A stretch of 64,000 bases of DNA, taken from positions 67,487-131,486 of the forward strand of contig CAVOJV010000031.1 in the NCBI GenBank assembly GCA_963696325.1. The letters run 5' to 3'. Under the pieces are notes generated by a model. It did no database searches. It was not told where the DNA came from and saw only the letters and a list, made by a program, of their open reading frames with translations. Below, in pieces: positions 47,098 through 57,331 of this stretch. How positions within the stretch are numbered: position 1 is the first letter of the stretch; every line of letters begins with the position of its first letter. Origin of the DNA: CAVOJV01 sp963696325. GTDB lineage: Bacteria; Pseudomonadota; Gammaproteobacteria; Competibacterales; Competibacteraceae. The translations under genes were made by a program, and so were the position numbers.

Positions 47098-47961
47098 ATG
47101 AAAATTGGCATATATCCCGGATGTTCGTTGACCGGCTCTGCCCGAGACTATAATGAATCAGTTTTTGCCCTGGCAGAAGCATTTGATATGGAGTTTGTTC
47201 AGATCCCCGACTGGAACTGTTGCGGTGCCACTGCTGCGCATAACCTTAACAAGGAATTGTCACTGGCACTTGCCTGCACGTATACTTGCACTTGCCGAAA
47301 AAAACGGACTTGATGAAATAATTGTACCATGTGCAGCATGTTACAGCCGGCTTGTTGTTACACAGAACGAACTGAAAAAAGATCCGGAACTAAAGAACCG
47401 TATCAGCGAAGTGATTGAAATGGATTACCGGGGAACCTCAAAGATATCAAATGTTATCGAATGGATCGATAAATATATTATTCCTAAACTTGACGGAAAA
47501 ATAGTAAATCCAGTTTAATCATAAAGTTGCCTGTTATTATGGATGCCTGCTTGTAAGACCAAATAAAGTGCTGAATTATGACCGGGCTGAAGATCCTCAG
47601 ACAATGGATATTGTAATGAGCAAAATAGGAGCTACACCGGTTGATTACCCATATAAAACAGAATGTTGCGGTGCAGGATTTTCCGTTTCACGTACAGATA
47701 TTGTTTCAAAATTGTCGGGTAAAATTATTGAAGATGCTGAACACCGTGGTGCTGAGGCAATGATTGTTGCCTGCCCGATGTGCCATTCAAATCTGGATAT
47801 GCGCAGGTCCGGATATCAATAAATACTGGAAAACAGAATATAAGATCCCTGTCATTTTTGTTACACAGGCAATTGGATTGGCTATTGGATTGCCGGCAAA
47901 AGAAGGTTGGATTGAAAGCGGCATTTTGTTGAAGTTAAAATCAGTTAAGAGAGAAAAATAA
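47098..47961 (+). CDS. hdrB: Heterodisulfide reductase subunit B-like protein, frameshifted
   Basis: Two CCG domains are present: IYPGCS...WNCCGATAAH...PCAACYSRL and ACYYGCLLVRP...TECCGAGFSV...ACPMCHSNLDMR. In methanogen HdrB these cysteines bind the two noncubane [4Fe-4S] clusters where the disulfide is reduced. The tail IPVIFVTQAIGLAIGLP also fits. Breaks near 47,265, 47,515 and 47,815. In bacteria the natural disulfide or other substrate is not known. Confidence 0.87.
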
Positions 47962-47972
47962 TTATAAATAAT

Positions 47973-49987
47973 ATGGCAAGAATAGGTGTTTTTGTTTGTC
48001 ATTGCGGTGAAAATATAAGCGCAACAGTCGATTGCGGAAAAGTTGCAGAAACTATCGGTGAAACTGAAAGCATGTTGCATTCAGTACCGATTATAAATAT
48101 ATGTGCTCCGATCCGGGGCAGACCCTGATAAAAGATGCTATTAAAGAGCATAACCTTGACAGGTGTTGTAGTTTCGGCCTGTTCGCCGCGGATGCATGAA
48201 CCTACTTTCAGAAAAGCATGTGCCGAAGGTGGTTTGAATCCATTCTTGTGTGAAATGGCAAATCTCCGTGAACATTGTTCATGGGTTCACGAAAAAAATG
48301 AACTGACCACTGAAAAGGCGATAGATATTGTAAGGACACATGGTTGAAAAAGTAAAACATAATTCTGCACTTCAACCAATCAGGGTTCCGGTTACAAAAA
48401 CTGCTCTGGTAATTGGAGGCGGTATTGCAGGTATTCAGGCAGCACTTGATATTGCCAATACCGGGCATAAAGTGATAATGGTTGAACGCTCACCTTCAAT
48501 TGGTGGACATATGTCGCAGCTTTCAGAAACTTTCCCGACCCTCGACTGCTCCCAATGTATTCTTAACACCCCGAATGGTCGAAGTGGCGCAGCATCCGAA
48601 TATTACACTTTATACCTATGCTGAGGTTGAAAGTGTTGAAGGATTTATTGGGAATTTTAAAGTAAAAATCCGGAAAAAAGCCAAGAGCCTTGATGAAAAA
48701 GCTATGTACAGGTTGCGGTTTATGTACAACAAAATGTCCTCAGAAAAAAATACCAAACGAATTTGAGCAGGGTATGGGAATGCGGCCGGCAATTTATGTT
48801 CCTTTTCCTCAGGCAGTTCCCAACAAACCGGTGATCGACAGAGAACATTGTACCTATTATATTAAAGGTAAATGTAAGGTTTGTGAAATAGTTTGCCCGA
48901 CAAAGGCAATCCGTTTCGATCAGCCGGATGAAATACTTGAAGTAGAGATCGGGGCAATTGTTATTGCTACAGGTTTTGATATTAAAGCATGCTGATTTCT
49001 TCCCTGAATATGGTTATGGAAAATATAAAGATGTTATCGACGGACTGCAGTTCGAACGGCTGGCTTCTGCTTCCGGTCCAACAGCTGGTGCAATCTGACG
49101 GCCTTCGGACGGACAGGTGCCAAAGAATATTGTATTTATTGCCTGTGCCGGATCACGCGATCCTGCAAAAGGAATTGCATATTGTTCAAAAATATGCTGC
49201 ATGTATACTGCCAAGCATGCCATGCTTTATAAACATAAAGTTCATGAAGGCAAGGCTCATGTATTTTATATGGATATCCGTCAGGCGGTAAAGAACTATG
49301 AAGAATTTGTCCGCCGTGCCATTGAAGAAGATTATGTGAATTATGTCCGTGGCAGGGTTTCGACAATTTATGAAAGAGATGGCAAGTTGATCGTCAAAGG
49401 TGTTGATACTCTTATTGGTGGCACAGCCTGTTGAGATAGTTGCTGATATGGTGGTTCTGGCCACTGCCGGAGTTGCAAATCCGGGTGCCGAAGAACTTGC
49501 CCAGAAATTGCATGTTTCGTATGATTCTCATAAGTTCTTTGCCGAAGCACATCCAAAATTAAAACCGGTTGAAACCAATACTGCCGGTATATTTCTTGCA
49601 GGAGCCTGCCAGAATCCAAAAGATATTCCTGATTCAGTATCGCAGGCTTCCGGAGCTGCTGTTAAAGTTGCGGCACTGTTCTCACAAAGCGAACTTACCC
49701 GTGAACCATTGGTGGCTGTATGTTAACCGCACGGCTCCACCAATGTATTCTACCTGTGTGGGATGTTTCCTTTGCCAATCGGTTTGTCCATACCAGGCAA
49801 TTGAGCGTGGAAGAATTTAAAAACCGCGATGGAAAAATTGTTAAGACAGTGGCTAAAGATAAATGAAGGGCTTTGCCAGGGATGCGGAACCTGTGTTGCA
49901 CTATGCCGCTCAAAATCAATCGACCTGCATGGCTATTCCAATAACCAGATGTACGCTGAAGTAGTGGCATTGCTTAATGAATATTAG
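47973..49987 (+). CDS. hdrA: Heterodisulfide reductase subunit A-like bifurcating flavoprotein, frameshifted
   Basis: The FAD subunit expected to split electrons. In order: an N-terminal domain (GVFVCHCGENIS, VVSACSPRMHEPTFRKA); the FAD fold (ALVIGGGIAGIQAALDIANTG, VERSPSIGGHMSQLSETFP); a ferredoxin insert (CTGCGLCTTKCP, CKVCEIVCP); the second flavin-domain part (GAIVIATGFD, FIACAGSRDP, GIFLAGACQNPKDIPDSV); and C-terminal sites CVGCFLCQSVCPYQAI and CQGCGTCVALCRSKSIDL. Length near 670 residues is normal. At least eight frame breaks, none removing a domain. Confidence 0.88.
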
Positions 49988-50023
49988 AATATAGTATAAG
50001 ATCAGTTTATAAATAGAGAATAT

Positions 50024-50479
50024 ATGTCAGATTTTGAACCAAAAGTAGTTGCCTTTGTCTGCAACTGGTGTACTTATGCCGGTGCCGATTTAACCGGTAC
50101 AAGCCGTATAAAGTATGCCTCCAATGTAAAGATAATACGTTTCCCCTGTACCGGCCGCATTGATTTCATGCTGTCTGCTGAAGGCGTTTGCCAATGGTGC
50201 CGACGGAATCATAGTTTCCGGCTGTCATCCCAACGATTGTCATTATACTTCCGGAAATTTCCATGCAAAACGTCGCTGGATAATGTTTAAGGAACTGATG
50301 GATTTTATGGGAATTGATATGAACCGGATTACTTTTTCGTGGGTATCAGCAGCCGAAGGTGCAAAATGGGCTGAGGTTGTCAACTACAACTGTTACCACG
50401 TATCCGCGAACTCGGACCTTATGTATCTTACAAGCAATTGGTCAATAAACCAGTTGAAGAGGAGGTAAAAAATGAATAA
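50024..50479 (+). CDS. flxD: MvhD/FlxD-type [2Fe-2S] electron-transfer subunit
   Basis: A small protein of the MvhD family: VVAFVCNWCTYAGADLTGTSRIKY, IRFPCTGRID, GADGIIVSGCHPNDCHYTSGNFHAKRR and the C-terminal RIRELGPYVSYKQL after one more shift. The cysteines bind a [2Fe-2S] cluster that hands electrons to HdrA in known complexes. It overlaps the next gene by eight bases (GGAGG upstream), so the two are coupled. Confidence 0.85.
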
Positions 50480-51279
50480 TTTATTACCACGGGCAAAAGA
50501 ATTGCTTGAAAACAAAACCGTTCAGGTTGTTATAGGTTATGAAGCCGGCCCAACTGGTATAGCACGTCCTGCATTTATCACAGACCCTCGAAAAGCTGAC
50601 AAGCTGATTTATGATGATCGCTGTGTTCAGAATCTGGCTGTTTATCTGACAAAAAAAGAGGTTAAACATCTTGGTAAAATGGGTATTGTTGCTACTCTTC
50701 CTGTTATGCGAAGCATCATGATGCTGATTTCCGAACAACAGGTTATTGCAGAAAGTATTGTAGTCCTTGGTATTTCGACAGAAGGAAAATTGCTCGATAT
50801 TGCCGACATGCAAGTGATGCAAGGCCTACATTGAGAAATCGGATCTAAACAATCCGGCAAAAGATGCAAGAACTCTAGCTCAACTAAATAAATTCACTCG
50901 CTGACGAAAAATTTGAATACTGGCAGAAAGGAACTTTCAAAATGCATAAAATGCTATGCCTGCCGCCAGGCATGTCCGATGTGTTATTGCACACGGTGCA
51001 CGGTTGAGTGCAACCAGCCTCAATGGATCCCGGTTCAGGCAAATACCCATGGAAATATGGAATGGCATATCCTGAGAGCGATGCACCTGGCAGGTCGCTG
51101 CATCAGTTGCGGTGAATGCGGAAGAGCTTGCCCGGTAGGCATTCCCTGCCATCTTACTTACAATGCAGCTGGCTGATCAGGTTCATAAATATTTTAAAGT
51201 ATATGCCGGCACATCCGAAAAGATGAGTTCTGTATTATCAACCTATGAACCCAATGATAAAGAAAGCTTTATAATTTAA
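50472..51279 (+). CDS. flxC: FlxC-like 4Fe-4S dicluster protein, frameshifted
   Basis: The N-terminal part (VQVVIGYEAGPTGIARPAFITDPRKADKLIYDDRCVQNLA, positions 50525-50645, and KMGIVATLPVMRSIMMLISE) is joined after two breaks to a dicluster part: CIKCYACRQACPMCYCTRC and CISCGECGRACPVGIP. This matches the iron-sulfur proteins that accompany HdrA and FlxD. It starts inside flxD and stops two bases before the next ATG. Which Flx letter applies is inferred from order. Confidence 0.75.
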
Positions 51280-51280
51280 C

Positions 51281-52292
51281 ATGGAAACAACGAAAAAATT
51301 AATACGGAAACAATCGCTGGAAAAGTTATATACCAATTTGTCGGCAAGCCGTAAGGTTTATGCGCCGGTTGTAGGGCTGACAAACAGGTTGAATACAAAT
51401 ACAATCCGGCTTTTGCTGATGTAACATTTGACCATATCAGGTCAACATTATCGGTTAAAAATGTGGTATTCCCAAAGGTTGAAAACCTGTTGTATTATAC
51501 CAACAGCAAAACTGAAAGCACAGTTACGGACATTGACCTGAACAAAATTCCTGAAGTAGTCCTCTGGGGTGCTCATCCCTGCGATAATGCAGCTTTTGAT
51601 GTTCTTCGCTCGATATTCTGCTGGGATATTAAAGATGAGTTCTTTCAGAAACGTCTGGAAAAATTTGTGGTTATAGGATTAGCCTGCCACAGAGCGATGA
51701 TTATTGTTTTTGTACTTCAGTAGGGCTTGCTCCGGATTCAACCAAAGGAAGCGACATACTGCTTCAAGACTTAAAAAATGGTGATTATCAGGCTGAAATT
51801 CTGACAGAAAAAGGTGAAAATATTGTCAATACCGCATCACGAATTGTTTGAACAATTCTCAGATGAAAAAGTTATTACTTACCGATGTAAAACAGAAATT
51901 CAGTCATAAGCAGGTAACAGAAAAACTGGCAGGGGCATTTCGAGCATCCTTTCTGGGTGGAAAATTCGTTGCGTTGCATCGGTTGCGGAGCATGTGCCTA
52001 TGTTTGCCCGACATGTGCATGTTTTGATATCCAGGACGAAACAAGAGGTAAAGAAGGGAGACGTTACCGTAGCTGGGATTCATGCGGATTTGGATTGTTT
52101 ACATTGCACACTTCAGGTCATAATCCGCGTGAAGTGCAAAGCCAGAGATGGCGGCAACGGATAATGCATAAATTTTCCTATATGCCCGATCGGAATGAAT
52201 CATTGGGTTGTGTTGGTTGCGGCAGATGTTCCAGCGGTTGCCCGGTTGATATGAATATTGCAGAACAATTAGAAGCATTACAAAATATTTAA
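51281..52292 (+). CDS. flxB: FlxB-like 4Fe-4S dicluster protein, frameshifted
   Basis: Resembles the alpha subunit of anaerobic sulfite reductase and the hydrogenase beta-like proteins: VVLWGAHPCDNAAFDVLRSIF, then CIGCGACAYVCPTCACFDIQDE, YRSWDSCGFGLFTLHTSGHNPR, and CVGCGRCSSGCPVDMNIAEQL. These two ferredoxin sites would connect the NAD(P)H flavoprotein to the Hdr part. Breaks near 51,380, 51,695, 51,850 and 51,940. Confidence 0.82.
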
Positions 52293-52304
52293 TGATATTA
52301 AACA

Positions 52305-53138
52305 ATGAGCGAGAATATATATAAGCCCTACCTGATGGAGATCGAAATATTGTCGAAGAGACACCTGATGTAAGGACATTCCGTTTAAAATTTAAAAATG
52401 CTGAAGAAGCAGAAAAGTTTTCCTTTAAAGCCGGGCAGTTTGGAGAATATTCGGTTTTTGGAGAAGGGGAATCTACTTTCTGCGTTGCCTCCGCTCCTAC
52501 CCGAAAGGAATATATCGAATGTACTTTCCGTAAAGCAGGCCGTGTTACAAATGCACTGGCGAATCTTGAAGTTGGCGACACAGTTGGATTCAGAGGACCT
52601 TATGGAAACACTTTTCCGATAGAAGAGTGGGAAGGTAAAAACCTTCTGTATATCGCCGGTGGAATTGCTTTGCCTCCGATGCGTTGCGTTATCTGGAACA
52701 CGATCGACCTTCGTGAAAAATATAAGGATATTACAATTGTTTATGGTGCACGGACAGTGTCTGATCTTGTTTACAAACACGAATTAAAGGAATGGGCAGA
52801 AAGACCTGATATAAAGCTGATAACAACTGTTGATCCGGGCGGACAGACCCCTGACTGGAAAGGAGAAGTCGGATTTGTACCGATGGTTCTTGAAAAAGTT
52901 GCTCCTTCATCTGAAAATACAATTGCCATCCTTTGCGGTCCTCCGGTAATGATAAAGTTCACAATGCCTGTACTTAAGAAACTTGGATTCCAGGATAAGG
53001 ATATTTATACAACCCTGGAAAACAGGATGAAATGCGGATTTGGCAAATGCGGCCGATGCAATGTGGGAAAGTATTTGTCTGCAAGGACGGCCCGGTATTC
53101 AGCTATGAACAGATATTAACTTTCCGGAAGAGTATTAG
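52305..53138 (+). CDS. flxA: FlxA-like FAD/NAD(P)H-binding oxidoreductase, frameshifted
   Basis: Ferredoxin-NADP reductase fold like PyrK or sulfite reductase subunit B: FAD-binding barrel (DVRTFRLKF, FKAGQFGEYSVFGEGESTFCVAS), NAD(P) domain (LLYIAGGIALPPMR, VYGARTVSDLVY, AILCGPPVM) and a C-terminal [2Fe-2S] site CGFGKCGRCNVG followed by VFVCKDGPVF. It is the likely entry or exit point for NAD(P)H electrons in the complex. Two or more shifts at the 5' and 3' ends; the stop is taken as TAG 53,136-53,138. Confidence 0.85.
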
Positions 53139-53316
53139 ACTAAGTTCAGAGTCTTTCATACGACGGTTATATGATATCATCTTTTCTCATTTGATTATTA
53201 ACTAAAATATGGGATTTTAAAAAGCATTCCGGAAAAATTTACATTAGCAAATAATAATTAAAACAATTTAAGTGATACTGTAACCATTTCATAACTTTAC
53301 TCGTCAAATAGGCGGA

Positions 53317-53898
53317 ATGGAATATAAAGGTGATATAATATATATTGAGCAGGTACTTTCCGGGAACATCAGGTGCTTTCAGCTTATATTGTTGATCACC
53401 ATAAAGATAAAGCATTTCAACCTGGCATTCAGGATATGCGGTAACCGTGAAGAAGCGGAAGAGATTACACAGGATTCATTTTTAAAGGCATTACAGGTCA
53501 CTGAATGGGTTTAAAATGAAAAGCAGTTTTGCAACATGGCTTTACCGGATTGTTTATAATACTTCAATTTCATATGTCAGAGTTAAGAAAGAAAGGGAGT
53601 ACTTTCGCTTGAGGATTTTCCTGCTGATGCAACAGATTTTATCGGAGATAATTCAAGTGAGGAAGAGGCAGAAAAGGAATACAGAAATGCTTTGATTGGT
53701 TTTGCCCTTCAGAAAATTAATGAGGAAGAAAGAGGATTAATAACTCTTTACTATTATGAAGAGATGAGTACTGAAGAGATTTCTGATGTAACAGGAATAA
53801 GCAAATCGAATATTAAAGTCAGGCTCTTCAGGGCAAGACAGAAGATGCTCGAAATAATTGAGAAAGTTGAAAAGAAGAAATTAGTATATCATGAATAA
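53317..53898 (+). CDS. ECF-type RNA polymerase sigma factor, frameshifted
   Basis: Region 2 reads AFNLAFRICGNREEAEEITQDSFLKAL and FATWLYRIVYNTSISYVR. Region 4 reads ALQKINEEERGLITLYYYEEMSTEEISDVTGISKSNIKVRLFRARQKM, with a helix-turn-helix. Three shifts (near 53,375, 53,505 and 53,605) split it. It is followed with an eight-base overlap by a membrane protein, the usual sigma/anti-sigma arrangement. Its promoter targets are unknown. Confidence 0.85.
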
Positions 53899-54337
53899 AC
53901 AGGAAAAATATGATGAAGATCTTCTGAGTCAGCTATATTAATCCTGAGAGGATTGAGAAGGCACCGGAAGGATTTACCTCAAAAGTAATGTCGCATATTC
54001 AGATTGAGAACGAACCTGTAAAGTCTGCCGGATAAGATACGGAAAAGAAATCTTGTGCCGGTCATATCAGGTGCAGTAACCGTTCTGTTAATAGCGTCAG
54101 TTTTTCTGATTCCAGGCAATAAAAGCGATTTAATGACAGTTCCTGCTCTGGAATTTTTAAAGAATATAAAAGTTATCTTTACCCGAAATTGATCTGACTT
54201 CCATTTTCAGATTCAATATACCAGTGCGCTGATTATATGGACTTATTGGAATTCTGATACTATCACTATTAGACAGGGCACTTTACGGAGTATTTCCACA
54301 AGGAGAAATAGTAGAAAGTCTCGATAAGTTAATGTAA
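53891..54337 (+). CDS. Probable anti-sigma factor membrane protein, frameshifted
   Basis: Starts ATGAATAAACAGG inside the sigma gene. Joined frames give a soluble N-terminus (NKQEKYDEDLLSQLY, PERIEKAPEGFTSKVMSHIQIENEP), a membrane helix (LVPVISGAVTVLLIASVFLIP) and a second hydrophobic part (IWTYWN or LYGLIGILILSLL, depending on frame). No zinc anti-sigma motif is seen. Called from overlap with the sigma gene and topology only. Confidence 0.5.
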
Positions 54338-54373
54338 AGTCATTACAATAGGACTTTCTACTTCTAATAGACT

Positions 54374-54655
54374 TTAGAATTTAAGGCTTTTGACTTTTGA
54401 ATTAAGACCTTTTGAATTAAGGGACCTGCTCATTGCACCCAGAACCTCAGGCAGTCCGATTTTTACCTCACAACTGCCTTTAAAATGAACAATCAGAGCA
54501 CACTGTTCTGCCTGAACAGAATCATGTCCGCACACTTCAACCAAAGATTTTATTACATGATCGAAAGTGTTAATTTCATCATTGTAAAGCACCAGTGTAC
54601 TTGATCCACCGCCACTCTTTAGTTTATCATCTCTATGTAATGTCCTTTCTTTCAT
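54374..54655 (-). CDS. clpS: ATP-dependent Clp protease adaptor ClpS
   Basis: A 93-residue N-end-rule adaptor that delivers substrates to ClpAP/ClpCP. LVLYNDEINTFDHVIKSLVEVCGHDSVQAEQCALIVHFKGSCEVKIG contains the DE and the H of the substrate pocket (positions 54600-54460). The tail LNSKGLNSKVKSLKF holds a short internal duplication not usual in the family. One of the few unbroken genes in this block. Confidence 0.9.
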   Translation of the reverse strand: MKERTLHRDDKLKSGGGSSTLVLYNDEINTFDHVIKSLVEVCGHDSVQAEQCALIVHFKGSCEVKIGLPEVLGAMSRSLNSKGLNSKVKSLKF

Positions 54656-56240
54656 TTGAGATTATCAAATAATTGCCTTGCAGTTTCTACAGGGATCTCT
54701 TTTTTACCCAGCCATGCAACAACCTTCGCTTCGCGATAACCATTTCTTATCAAAAGGTCAGCATATTCTGCAGCGCTTTCAAAAGTAATAAATTTCCCAA
54801 TCAAATATGCAATATTTCCGTCATCAGTTGATTGAATATCCAATCCCCTGCTACCAGCCATCTTTCTCATTCCATCAATCACATCATCTTTAACAGGTTT
54901 TGATGACCTTATCACCTGGACTCTGAATGCAAGAGTCGGTGGAAGAGTATCGATTTGAGTCTGTGATCCTGCATTCGTAATAGTCATTAATGGTTTCTTC
55001 CCCCACTCTTTTTCCAGAACTGCAGCCCTGTCGGCTGAAACAGCTTTATTACCAGACATAGGAACAACAAATGAATCCTTAAAACCTTTTGATTTGACTG
55101 CAGTCAGAGCTTTTGTTGCATCTGCTGATCTCCGGAACATTCCCACATAATAATTTGTATTGTCACTTCCGGTAACTTTAAAACCATAAACAGGTGTGAT
55201 TCCTTTAAAATATGATGGAGCAACCGGATTACGAAAAACAGCAACCTGTATTCTGTAGATAACCCATCCGGTACCTCAGGATCGATTTTGATCTTTTCTT
55301 TAGGATCAGTTACAGGTTTTGGCAGAACTTCGAATACCGTAAATATATCAACAGGCTTAATTATTGCAGGTACCGTTTACGACTTGTATCATCCTGATTT
55401 GCAGGTTATTTTAAGAATCTGGTTATCAGTTTGTTGTGCCTATATTTGAATACTTGTCATAGTATCAGGTTGTTTCTCCACCTCCTTTTTTACTGTCAGG
55501 TTGAGCCTGATCAGGATTCATTGCTGTCCTGTGCTTCGCTGTATTTCTGATCAGCGGAGTTCTGAAATGCAGCAGCAGCCATTTCATTACTCAGAAATCT
55601 TAACTTTCATTGTGTTTCTTTCAGCTGCAGGAAGTTTTTCCATTTGCTTTTTCTGTTCTGCAGCGAGGGCATAAAGGGAATCGGCTTTTATCTGAAATTC
55701 AAGTGCGTCATCGAGTATTTTCTTATATTCGGTTGGAAGATTCTTGTTGACAGACGCATCCTTTTCAACAGGATTATGATTTATTTCCTTTGAAACGGGT
55801 TGTATTTTCAACCTGAACATCTTCCTTCTTTTCATCTTTAACAATTGCGGCCGTTATTGCTCCGATCCTGCTACTTTCCCCTTTTTTGCTTTACATTGCT
55901 GCACATAAGTTCCGGCACATTAAATTCCTTTGCAACTTTTTTCCCAACCTGCTCCGTATAAAGATTATAAGAATTAATGGCTTCAGTGAATTTACCTCCC
56001 ATCTGCTGTGCCCTCCCAAGATAAAACAGTGCATCCGACGGTAATGTCTTCACAGCTGCTGCACTCTGAAGAGCCTGATTTAAAAGGGATTCCGCTTCAG
56101 AGGATTTCTGTTAAGTTTTACAAGGCATACTCCGGAATAGTATTTGTAAAGAGGATCTTTCGAATAAGTCTGAAGTAATTGCCTGAACTCACTATATGCC
56201 TGTTCGTAGTTTCCCTTTGAAAAAGCCTCCATAGAGGATT
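54652..56240 (-). CDS. TPR protein with C-terminal SPOR-like region, frameshifted and cut at its 5' end
   Basis: The start side near 56,240 reads MEAFSKGNYEQAYSEFRQLLQTYSKDPLYKYYSGVC and continues in other frames with LPSDALFYLGRAQQMGGKFTEAINSYNLYTEQVGKKVAKEF, i.e. TPR repeats. A charged linker follows (EYKKILDDALEFQIKADSLYALAAEQKKQMEKL), then VAVFRNPVAPSYFKGITPVYGFKV...YYVGMFRRSADATKALTAVKSKGFKDSFVV and a second similar unit, like SPOR domains that bind peptidoglycan. Likely an envelope protein. The 3' end overlaps clpS by four bases. The true 5' end is lost at the block junction. Confidence 0.65.
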
Positions 56241-57331
56241 GCCGGGTAGGTTTGGCCGGAACCGAGGTGGATCGGATCGATGCCGAGCTTCATCGCGACC
56301 GGGAACAGGATAGGCGCGGTGATCAGCAGGATCGACGACGGCTCCATGAAGTTGCCGGCGATCAGCAGCAGGATGTTGACGACCACCAGGAACATCCAAG
56401 GCTGCAGGCCCATTTCGTTGATCCACGCGGCCAGGCCTGCGGAATCTGCTCGCTGGTCAGCAGGAACGAGAACAGCACCGCGTTGGTGATGATGTACAGG
56501 ATCATCGCCGACAGGTTGGCGCTGTCGAGCAGCACCTTCGGCACCTGCTTCAACGACAGGTCCTTGTAGATGAACACCGACACGAAGAACGCATACACCG
56601 CGCTCATCGCCGCCGCTTCCGTCGGCGTGAAGATGCCCGAGTAGATGCCGCCGATGACGACGACGATCAGCAGCAGGCCCCAGACGCTCTCCCGGAAGGA
56701 GTTCCAGACTTCCCTGCCGGTCGCCCTCTTCATGCGCGGGTAGTTGCTCTTCTTGGCGACCATCCAGGTGAGAACAGCAGCACCACGCCAGCAGGATGCC
56801 CGGGACGATGCCGGCGATGAACAGCCGCCCGATCGACGAGTTGGTCGACACGGCGTAGATGACCATCACGATCGACGGCGGGATCAGGATGCCGAGCGCG
56901 CCCGAGGTGGCGATGACGCCGGTGCCGAACTTCTTCGGATAGCCCTGCTTGACCATCGCCGGCAGGATGATTGAGCCGATGGCGACCACGGTGGCCGGCG
57001 ACGAACCGGAAACCGCGGCGAAGAGGGCACAGGCCACGACGCCGCCGAGCGCCAGTCCCCCGTGGAGATGACCGACGAGGGCGGTGGCGAACCGGATCAT
57101 CCGCTTGGCCACGCCGCCGTGCGTCAGGAACGTGCCGGCGAGGATGAAGAACGGGATCGCCATGATCTCGAACTTCTCGATGCCCGTGAACAGCTTCAGC
57201 GCCACCGACTCGAGCGGCACCTCGGTCATCGTGAAGAGGAAGGTCAGGACGGTCAGGCCGAGCGAAATCGAGATCGGCATGCCCGTCAGCATCAGGGCGA
57301 TCAGCAGCGCGAAGATGACGATGCCGTTCAT
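56235..57331 (-). CDS. dctM: TRAP transporter large permease DctM, frameshifted and 3'-truncated
   Basis: Twelve-helix permease of a tripartite ATP-independent transporter. MNGIVIFALLIALMLTGMPISISLG, AIPFFILAGTFLTHGG, ALFAAVSGSSPATVVAIGSIILP, LGILIPPSIVMVIYAVSTNSSIG, then after a shift near 56,775 GLLLIVVVIGGIYSGIFTPTEAAAMSAVYAFFV, and after a second near 56,430 WINEMGLQPWMFLVVVNILLLIAGNFMEPSSILLITAPILFPVAMKLGIDPIHLG. The usual last 60 or so residues (GIITPPVGLNLF region) are missing because foreign sequence begins. Confidence 0.88.

Noticed and set aside
46525..53138. Selenocysteine (TGA recoding) in hdr/flx genes
   Set aside because: In-frame stops are TGA, TAA and TAG alike and are explained by one-base shifts; none sits at an expected Cys/Sec position.
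43603..53138. The hdr-flx genes as real pseudogenes
   Set aside because: All cluster-binding cysteines and flavin motifs are retained and no deletion longer than a base or two is needed to restore any gene.
43600..56240. Block 2 as a genomic island transferred into the gammaproteobacterium
   Set aside because: No integrase, att site, tRNA or IS at either border, and both borders cut genes mid-frame while a third unrelated genome follows; a chimeric contig is simpler.
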